A DNA stretch of 64,000 bases. It comes from Cymodocea nodosa (taxonomy: Eukaryota; Streptophyta; Magnoliopsida; Alismatales; Cymodoceaceae). Positions within the stretch are counted from its first letter, which is position 1; each line of letters opens with the position of its first letter. The notes beneath the pieces are model-generated. The model saw only the letters and a list, made by a program, of their open reading frames with translations. It searched no databases and was not told where the DNA came from. The DNA is taken from NCBI GenBank assembly GCA_036874045.1, contig CM072337.1:9548001-9612000 (forward strand), read 5' to 3'. Shown here piece by piece: positions 56,541 through 64,000 of this stretch. The position numbers and the translations under genes are program-made.

Positions 56541-57553
56541 TTTCTCGTCCAAAAGTTTTTCAATAGTGTAATAATAAGTTGTTACTTTAATGTTAACTAA
56601 ACGAGTAACGCAAGTATATATATATAACTTAACATTTCTAACTTAACGAGTTCACCATGTGCCATTTCACGTGACAAGTACTGTAGCTAACTCAACGAAC
56701 TAAGTCCGTGGTGTTATGCTATCTCAACGAACCAGCTTAACCTTTCTTTCGAAAGGTTAAACGATAACTCATGGAAAACAGTTTAAGTTTCGGATAGTTA
56801 CGGATGTAAGTCACCAAAAAACTCTTTATATGATAAAACTAGTGAAACACGTGTTAAGACCTGAAAACATGACTTAAGTTACCTTTCGGATAGTTACGAC
56901 TATAAGTCTCCGAAAAGCTTTAACTCACCGATTTAGTAATAAACAAATGTTTTTATAATAAGAATTTTACCACGTGCAAAAATAACAACTTAAGTTTATA
57001 ACGCTAACCTAACGCGTTGCCTTAGTGTTCAATATAGCAACTCAACGCGTTTAGTTATGTTAACTTAACGAGTTAAACATGTGCACCTCACATGATACAA
57101 TACAACATTCGTAACTTATAATTTCACCACGTGTATAACACTAACTTAACGAGTTTGTCTCTTCTTTTAATCACTAACTTAACGAGTTATCATGTGACCT
57201 ATTTTAACCTTTAAGCCTCTAACTTAACGAGTTCTCACGTAACCTCTATACAAATAAGACTCTAACTTAACGAGTTGTCTAAACGTGCACTGTTCATGAT
57301 ACAGAAGATATAACTTTAAAACATATCATGCTTTTCAATAAAACCACACGTTAACTTAACGTTTAGCTAAATGAGAAATTAATGCAACGAAATGACTAGT
57401 TATTAACTTCAGATCCAATACAGACAAGTATTTATATCAATAAGCTTTTTCTGTATTAATTGATGATTTTAATTTCTTTTCAGAAGCAATAGTAATTGAG
57501 CAAATATGATTATTTTCATTCAGCACACATCATCAAAACAAAAATACTCAACC
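56541..57553 (-). repeat. 5' LTR fragment of S1-A
   Basis: First ~1,010 bp of the LTR in element orientation, matching 53150-54161. It has the same CGGATAGTTA-type module block (56740-56935) as its own 3' LTR, as expected for two LTRs of one insertion. Confidence 0.9.
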
Positions 57554-57558
57554 AGGTG
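57554..57558. other. Target-site duplication of S1-A, right copy
   Basis: AGGTG, matching 52371-52375. Confidence 0.88.
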
Positions 57559-57924
57559 GTTCACCAATTTGGCTAGTCCACCCCCAAGATTCACTTGGGC
57601 TTCACTAAGTGTTTCAACACTTACACACTTGCTTTCAGGACAAAGCAAGAACCAACTACAGAGAAGTTTTCAGGTAAAAACTTCAGTAAACCAACCTTTA
57701 GAGTTTTCAGGTCGAAACTCAAACCAACACTGTATGCAGCTTTTAGGTTGAAGCCACGAACCAACAACTTTAAACCTTCAATCAGAGTTTTGGCGCAAGA
57801 GTTTTTTCTATAGTAGATCTTTAGAATATGCTTCACTATTTGCAAACTTGAGTGTCAATGGAATAGAAGTGTAGCTCACTGTATATCTCTGTCGTATCTC
57901 CGTTGTCTGTATTTTGAATATATA
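57559..57924 (-). repeat. S2 3' LTR, piece 2
   Basis: Continues from AGGTG|GTTCACC. Joined across S1-A by the AGGTG duplication (57554-57558) and across S1-B by the ATATA duplication (57920-57924). Confidence 0.78.
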
Positions 57925-59539
57925 TGTAGGATTGTATGGCTACACAAGATGGGGGTGAATTGTGTATCTTTAATATTTTCTGAAATATAATTGAAAATTT
58001 AAAACTCAAAAACAAGTCGAGACATTGTTTATATAAAATCATTTTTATTCAAGGTTTCAATTAAAATATACAATTCAATTCTCCTCAGAAATTGTAGATG
58101 CAATTATATTTCGATACCATGTATCATCTAAACAATTTCATAACTACAAACAGAGAAAACTAATTTGCGGAATTTAAAACTTTTCTCTCTGTTTGAGATC
58201 TTTCTTCTTCTTCTTTTTGTTCTTCACCAATTCTTCAGTGACGAATATCTTATCCTTTCATGCTTCACCGAATTTGCTTTCTTCTAATACTTCAAATCTT
58301 AAGTGACGAAAATCTTACCTTTTTATGCTTCATTGAACTTTCTTCCACTTGAGAGATTTTCCCCGAGAAGAGGTGTTTTTGATCTAGGAAAAAGATTTTT
58401 CTTTTGGTGTGCAAGGATGGTTTGATCCTTGAAAAGATTTTTCATTTTGTGTGCAAGGATAAATTGATCAACTAGAATTCTATGCCTTTTATACTGTATC
58501 TTTATTTCATGCATATCCTTCACGTTTAACCACTACCAATTTTCCACTTCTCCACGTCTTTTCTTTTTCCTTCATCGAAACACACACGTTCTAACCCACG
58601 TTTATATTTCGAATTTTCTTTAATCATCAGTCCTGGATCTTTGAAAAATTTTTTGCAAAATAAACTTTCTCGTCTAAAAGTTTTTCATCAGTGTAATAAG
58701 AAGTCGTTACTTTAATGTTAACTAAACGAGTAACACAAGTATATATATAACTTAACGTTTCTAACTTAAAGAGTTCCTCATGTGCCATTTCACGTGACAA
58801 GTACTGCAGCTAACTCAACAAACTAAGTTCGTGGTGCTATGCTATCTCAACGAACCATCTCCGTTGTGTTATGATAACTCAATGAACAATTTCCGTTGTG
58901 TTATGATATCTCAACGAACCAATAATAAACAAATGTTTTTATAATAAGAATTTTACCACATGCAAAAATAACAACTTAAGTTTATAACATTAACCTAACG
59001 CGTTGCCTTAGTGTTCAATATAGTAACTCAACGCGTTTAGTTATGTTAATTTAATGAGTTAAACATGTGCACCTCACGTGATACAATACAACATTCGTAA
59101 CTTATAATTTCACCACGTGTATAACACTAACTTAACGAGTTCGTCTCTTCTTTTACTCACTAACTTAACGAGTTATCACGTGACCTATTTTAACCTTTAA
59201 GCTTCTAACTTAACGAGTTCTCACGTGACCTCTATACAAACAAAACTCTAACTTAACGAGTTGTCTAAACGTGCACTGTTCATGATACAGAAGATATAAC
59301 ATTAAAACATATCATGCTTTTCAATCAAAACACACGTTAACTTAACGTTTAGCTAAATGAGAAATTAATGCAACGAAACTACTAGATATTAACTTCAGAT
59401 CCAATACAGACAAGTATTTATATTAGTAAGCTTTTTCTGTATTAATTGATGATTTTAATTTCTTTTCACAAGCAATAGTAATTGAGCAAATATGATTATT
59501 TTCATTCAGCACACATCATCAAAACAAAAATACTCAACA
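57925..59539 (-). repeat. 3' LTR of S1-B
   Basis: 1,615 bp, TGTAGG...CTCAACA on the plus strand. TATA box (reversed TTTTATA) at 58487-58493. Module region 58855-58922 has the GTTGTGTTATGATA / GTTGAG type, like the solo LTR at 30498-30573 and unlike S1-A. Confidence 0.93.
58487..58493 (-). promoter_or_regulatory. TATA box of S1-B 3' LTR
   Basis: TATAAAA on the minus strand, same context as 30924 and 52976. Confidence 0.6.
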
Positions 59540-60040
59540 ATCTCCCCCTTTTTGATGATGACAAAACCATATTAAATCAATTATGAAATATGTTTAACTC
59601 AACAAAGCACCTTCGTTGGGTTAACTTTTAATTCAACAAACTTATTTGTTGACTTAAGTTCTCTTAAGCTTATTTCTATTGTTTGTGTAAATTTTACCTC
59701 TTAGAACTAAAACTCTTAGATGTCAATAATTATATAAGTATCAGTTTTCTAATTATCATCTGTCAAACTACAATAACCATTTAAATAGCATCTCCTTTTA
59801 TAATATATATATGCAATTAAGATCATAATCATCTTTTTATAATATTTCTCCCCCTTTTTGTCATTAATCAAAAAGATAATTACAGAGAATATATATATGT
59901 ATATAAGAGATATAATTACAACAACTCTTTCTGTAAACAAGAATAATAATTGAAGACATTTACAAAAAAATGTATTGTTCAATCAAATCAAACAAGTAAT
60001 ACAAGCATTACATTTTGTATTCAGAAACAAATAAAAACAG
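59540..60040 (-). other. S1-B polypurine tract and 3' untranslated region
   Basis: Polypurine tract at 59540-59553 (reversed ATCTCCCCCTTTTT) and a second at 59847-59859. Collinear with 54162-54655. Confidence 0.8.
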
Positions 60041-61512
60041 TTATCGACTCCTCCTAAGTATATCACTTATAGCATTACATATTTTATCTCCTAGATGCCA
60101 AATATCATTTCCGATGTCGTTAAGCACTGCATCTAAGTCAGGAGGTAGTTGGGTTTGCTGTTCTGCTTGAACTGAATAACTTTGTTGTTGTTGTTGTTGT
60201 TGTATGTGGTCTGTATCAGGTTGTTGTTGTTGTTGTCGTTGAGGTTTATGCATGGCGTGGAATTTTTGCAAATCTTTGACACTAAATGCTCTCATGCCTT
60301 TAGTTTCAGAGGGCCAGTCGGATAAATTCAATTGGCTTGCAAGGATTCTACATGCAACATCACCATAAAATAACTTTGAACTCATATGCTGTAGTTGAGA
60401 AGTGAAAACATCAAACCAATTGATTTGAATTCTATTCAGCAAGCTATAAGTCGCATATAAACAACTTCTGCTGACTTCCATATTGTGTCCAACTCTCTGA
60501 AATAAATTTGCGTGTAATATATTTACAATAAACCTTGCCTCTGCATTCAGATTTTCCATTAATCTCATTTCAGAATATACATCTGGAATTTTTGATAAAG
60601 GCTGAATGTTCCATTCCAGTTGTCTTATTATGTCAAATCTGTTGGTAACAACAACACCTTCATTCTTTAATCCTAAAACTTCAAAAATTAACTCAGGAGA
60701 CAATATAAACTCTTGTTCATTTATTTGAGTTTTCAGAAAATTTCCATTCTTGACCAGATTGCTATAAAAAGCTGCAATAAGCTCTATGTATTGCTTCCAT
60801 TTCGTTCCTACTAGCAAGAATTTAATGAGGCCTTGAAACTCAAACAGATCTCTTATTTCCATGAAATTTCTAAATTTTATTGGACGAGCATGCAGAATCT
60901 GACTTGTAATCAGATTATTGTATTTCTACAATGCTTCTTCAAATCTAAAATGAATTGTAATACCTTGAATTTTTAATATTGTACACAAAGAAGGTGATAC
61001 CTGAAGTCGTGATTCAGAGTTTAATTCATCTTCAGGAACCTCTTCTGCAAAATGAATGTCATGTTGTTCCTCTTCCAAAATATTATCTTGAAGCTGCTCA
61101 GGTAAGCTTGATTCTTCAGCTTCAACAGTGTTAGGAACATTGTCAATATGCTCAACATTCATCTGTTTAGTCTCTATAGAATGTTCAGAGTACAATTTTT
61201 CCACAAATTCTACAACCGGTGTATCTGTCTATAATTGTTCATTTTGTTCAACAGTATTTCCATTGATTCATGCTATGAATTCTCAGACTCTGCTTCTATA
61301 GATTCTGTAGAAGGCTGGTTAACTTTTAGCTCTTCTGGAGTCTTAACATTTTCAATATCTGCTACTCTAGACAATTTAGCCTTTGAACTAGTTACTGCCT
61401 CAACATTGTCAATTATATCTGCAATAACTTGTTCAATGTCAGGTGCCTGATGCTCTGATTTGTCAATTTCTGCATCATCAGGACTTGTACTAATAGAAAA
61501 GCTTGAGCTCAT
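60041..61512 (-). pseudogene. Extra (env-position) ORF of S1-B, nearly intact, homologous to Ath ORF3
   Basis: 61512-61273 starts MSSSFSISTSPDDAEIDK, an acidic Ser/Glu-rich region. A frameshift near 61250, then 61204-60926, a TAG, and 60862-60041 (273 aa). The last part begins MEIRDLFEFQGLIKF, continues with LIFEVLGLKNEG, ANLFQRVGHNMEVS, LLNRIQINWFDVF and SKLFYGDV, then poly-Gln and a C-terminal helix. The same landmarks in the same order are in Ath-2 ORF3 (39708-40436). It lies between pol and the 3' LTR like the SIRE env-like ORF. No membrane segment or signal peptide is seen. Function unknown. Confidence 0.82.
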
Positions 61513-61529
61513 ATTTGACTTTGACTTGT

Positions 61530-61729
61530 ACTTAACGTTTAGCTAAATGAGAAATTAATGCAACGAAACGACTAGATATTAACTTCAGATCCAATACAGA
61601 CAAGTATTTATATTAGTAAGTTTTTTCTGTATTAATTGATGATTTTAATTTCTTTTCACAAGCAATAGTAATTGAGTAAATATGATTATTTTCATTCAGC
61701 ACACATCATCAAAACAAAAATACTCAACA
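61530..61729 (-). repeat. 5' LTR fragment of S1-B
   Basis: First 200 bp of the LTR in element orientation, matching 59340-59539, joined at 61530 directly to the start of the extra ORF. Followed by ATATA. Confidence 0.9.
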
Positions 61730-61734
61730 ATATA
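61730..61734. other. Target-site duplication of S1-B, right copy
   Basis: ATATA, matching 57920-57924. Confidence 0.85.
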
Positions 61735-63105
61735 CTTGATATGTACAATGATCATATTTTCCTCCAACGGATGTATTCTACTGTACTTAATTAGGATCAA
61801 GTCCCAATACAGCAAGCGACCGTTCAAAATATCGTTTCAAGATATCTTACTGATTTTCCTATTCTGTCGGATGGTTAGCTATGCAACTCTCCGAAGAGTA
61901 ACTATAACTCACCGAATAGTTAAATACTTGTCGGATAGTTTGACTCTGTCAACTTTCCAATTGCTATAATTTGGCACGTGCTTAAAGGGCTGACTTAAGT
62001 TTCAGAAGTTTATCCTTGTAACTCATCGAAATGCTTCAGGATTTTGGATAGTTATTTTTCTAACTCTCCGAAAACTTATTTGAGCCTCTTTGGAATTCTG
62101 CACGTGGGAAATTCAATGACTTAAGTTTCAGATGGTTAAATTGTAACTCACCGAAACTCTTTTGAAATCTCGGATTATTATCTTTCTAACTCTTCGAAAA
62201 ACCCATCTGAGCATCTGTTTGGATTTCTACACGTGGGAAATTCACTTACTTAAGTTTCAGATGGTTAAATTGTAACTCACCGAAACTCTCTTGAAATTTC
62301 GGATAGTTATCTTTCTAACTCTCTGAAAACTTAAATGATCTTCTTTCTGGAATTCTGCACGTGGCAATTTCAGTAACTTAAGTTTCAGATAGTTAAATTG
62401 TAACTTATCGAAACACTCTCTTTGAAATTTCGAATAGTTATCTAACTCTCCAATTTTCCCTTTTAAGCTTTCAGCTACCAACTTCTCCATTTTACACGTG
62501 CGTAATAAAATGACTTAAGTTCTGGAAAGTTATGCCTATAACTTACCGAAAAACTCGAATAGTTATCTAACTCTCTGAAAAGAAAACTCGGATAATTATC
62601 TAACTCTCCGAAAAGAAAACTCGGATAATTATCTAACTCTCCGACAAGTCCTTTAAGCTTCCGTTCTGTATTTCTGCACGTGGTTTATTGAATGACTTAA
62701 CTCTTGGATAGTTATACCTGTAACTCTCCGAAAAGTCCTTTAAGCTTCCGGATAGTTAACTCCTTAACTATCCGATCATTCAATCCCCTTAACTACCTGA
62801 TTAAATAACTCTCTGAAGGCTTTGTAAAATCGGATAGTTATTCTTCTAACTGTCCGATAGTATTGCTGTTGCTTTAAACTTGCTCTTCGGATACTTAGAC
62901 CTGTAACTGTCCGATTTTGCTGTATCTTCTTGATCTGTTCATCTAGAACATTCTTGATCTGTTCATTTGGAACCTTATTGATCTGTTCATCTGCTTGGAA
63001 ATTGTTCTAACAGCCTTCTAATCTAATGCAGTACAGACTTAACTGTGAAATACAATATGTTTCCTCACATAGGTTTTGCATTATCAAAATACTCAGGTTC
63101 TAACA
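61735..63105 (-). repeat. S2 3' LTR, piece 3 (U3)
   Basis: Ends CTAACA at 63105 next to the polypurine tract. 61850-62900 is a dense array of CGGATAGTTA / TAACTCTCCGAAA / GACTTAAGTTT / CACGTG modules, at least eight units. AACTCGGATAATTATC occurs twice in tandem at 62586-62640. Confidence 0.82.
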
Positions 63106-63504
63106 ATCTCCCCCTTTTTGATAATGACAAAAACCTTTACAATTATTTACATGTATTTCACTCCCTAGTGTATTTCTATACATTTAGTCACACAGAGAAA
63201 CATAAAACAGGAATTTATCAATACTGTACTGACGAGGAGGGATTCCTCCCCTTGACTTTGAGTAGACTTCTCTCCCTATCTGTGTGTTGAGTTTTTCTTC
63301 TCTTTTAATGATTCTCTTTTAGTGCTTGTTGGAAATACTGTAAGTGACCAAATTTCCAAATTCTTCTCCCCCTTTTTATCATTATATAAAAAGGTAAGGA
63401 CTGTAAAACTAAGTTTCTGTAAAATTGATATTGACTCTATCCTGCTCGAGTAAGTTAACAGAAAAACAAGCTCCCATATGGTGAGCTTGATGAAAAAAAA
63501 AAAT
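63106..63504 (-). other. S2 polypurine tract and 3' untranslated region
   Basis: Polypurine tract reversed at 63106-63120 (ATCTCCCCCTTTTTG) next to the LTR. A second tract at 63365-63377. An imperfect palindrome AAGCTCCCATATGGTGAGCTT lies near 63469, just after the pol stop. Confidence 0.8.
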
Positions 63505-64000
63505 TTAAAGATCTTGTAAAGAACATAATCCTAGATTTCGTCTAATATGATTAAAAGTTGATTCATTTAAAGGTTTGGTGAAAATATCTACAAGTTGATT
63601 TTCTGTTGGCACAAACTTAAGTGAAATGTTCCCTTTCTCCACATGATCTTTCAGAAAATGATGTCTGATCTCGATATGCTTGGCTCTGGAATGAAGTACT
63701 GTATTCTTAGATAGACTGATTGCACTATTATTATCACAAAATATGATTGAATTTTGAATATTCAATCTATAATCTGCTAGAGTTTGCTGCATCCAAAGGA
63801 TTTGTCTATAGCATAATCCAGCTGCAATATACTCGGCTTCAGTAGTAGATAAAGCTATACAATTTTGTTTCCTACTGAACCATGAGATTAAAGAACATCC
63901 AAGTAATTGACAAGTACCACTGGTGCTTTTTCTATCAGATCTGCTCCCTGCATAATCTACATCATTATAGCTTGTTAAAATCAAACTACTATCAGCTGAG
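63505..64000 (-). CDS. pol: Copia pol C-terminus: RNase H (S2), partial at window edge
   Basis: 159 codons open, ending SLQDL-stop. DYAGSRSDRKSTSGTCQLLG, SWFSRKQNCIALSTTEAEY, AAGLCYRQILWMQQTL, IIFCDNNSAISLSKN, HIEIRHHFLKDHVEKG and FVPTENQLVDIFTKPL are the RNase H blocks of the SIRE/Maximus lineage, with the catalytic D, E and D visible. The reading frame continues to the right edge. No stops are seen, so S2 may be the best-preserved copia element here. Confidence 0.92.
   Translation of the reverse strand, partial: SADSSLILTSYNDVDYAGSRSDRKSTSGTCQLLGCSLISWFSRKQNCIALSTTEAEYIAAGLCYRQILWMQQTLADYRLNIQNSIIFCDNNSAISLSKNTVLHSRAKHIEIRHHFLKDHVEKGNISLKFVPTENQLVDIFTKPLNESTFNHIRRNLGLCSLQDL

Larger units (their letters stand above)
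52376..57553 (-). mobile_element. S1-A: internally deleted SIRE-like element
   Basis: Flanked by AGGTG (52371-52375, 57554-57558). Element order (minus strand): partial 5' LTR 57553-56541, partial integrase, RT, a short C-terminal piece of the extra ORF, polypurine tract, complete 3' LTR. Missing: end of the 5' LTR, PBS, gag, protease, integrase N-terminus, RNase H and most of the extra ORF. The last base of the right end is C instead of A. Confidence 0.92.
57925..61729 (-). mobile_element. S1-B: SIRE-like element reduced to LTR ends and the extra ORF
   Basis: Flanked by ATATA (57920-57924, 61730-61734). Element order: 200 bp of 5' LTR (61729-61530), extra ORF (61512-60041), 3' untranslated region, polypurine tract, complete 3' LTR. 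All of gag and pol is deleted. 3,805 bp. Confidence 0.92.
52211..64000 (-). mobile_element. S2: SIRE-like copia element, minus strand, running off the window
   Basis: 3' LTR in three pieces (52211-52375, 57559-57924, 61735-63105, about 1.9 kb in all) split by S1-A and S1-B, then polypurine tract and RNase H (63505-63984). LTR ends TGTTAG...CTAACA. It inserted into the integrase of Z. The rest of pol, gag and the 5' LTR lie to the right. No extra ORF lies between RNase H and the LTR (63106-63504 is too short). Confidence 0.85.

Overview
The window is plant nuclear DNA made almost entirely of nested LTR retrotransposons. I found no host gene, tRNA, rRNA or CRISPR array. The Ty3/gypsy elements are Athila-like: their primer-binding site matches the 3' end of plant tRNA-Asp, and they have Athila-type gag, protease and integrase. 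The Ty1/copia elements are SIRE/Maximus-like: LTRs start TGTTGAG or TGTTAG, and an AAAAAGGGGGAGAT polypurine tract lies next to the 3' LTR. The DNA is AT-rich and looks like pericentromeric or other repeat-rich chromatin. The species cannot be named from it.

Layout (names are mine). Ath-1 (+, 1-16109; its first ~32 bp lie off the window) is inserted in Ath-4 (-, 16110-22823), whose reverse transcriptase region is a three-copy 820-bp tandem repeat. Ath-4 is cut by a SIRE-type LTR, Sx (+, 22824-24189). Sx is cut by Ath-3 (-, 24190-28135), and Ath-3 by a second Athila-like subfamily, Z (-, from 28136). Z is cut by Ath-2 (+, 29117-47978, 5-bp TSD CCAAG), whose 5' LTR holds a SIRE solo LTR (29835-31341, TSD GATAG). 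Z resumes at 47984 and is cut again at 52211 by S2 (-, runs off the right edge). The 3' LTR of S2 holds two internally deleted SIRE elements, S1-A (52376-57553, TSD AGGTG) and S1-B (57925-61729, TSD ATATA).

The unusual biology is in the Athila-like elements. The gag capsid ORF does not lie before protease/RT/integrase but downstream of integrase, near the 3' LTR. This is seen in Ath-1, Ath-2 and Z, and Ath-3 keeps the end of the same arrangement. Only a zinc-knuckle-like remnant and the gag-protease linker stay at the 5' end of Ath-1 and Ath-2. These elements also carry ORF3 (about 744 codons), whose C-terminal domain is clearly homologous to the extra ORF of the SIRE copia element S1-B. They also carry an F-box gene with a following F-box-associated-type region, just before the 3' untranslated region. 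The F-box ORF is intact in Ath-2 (310 aa), has one stop in Ath-3, and is 3'-truncated in Ath-1. A TATA box, a 9-bp-arm palindrome and a plausible 101-bp intron precede the relocated gag in Ath-2, suggesting a separate internal transcription unit.

A shared set of short palindromic modules fills the LTR U3 regions and spacers of both the gypsy and the copia elements. The main ones are GTTGAGTTA/TAACTCAAC, CGGATAGTTA/TAACTATCCG, ACTTAAGT and the G-box CACGTG. All pol regions except the partial RNase H of S2 are broken, mostly by C-to-T type stop codons, so the elements look old and mostly dead.
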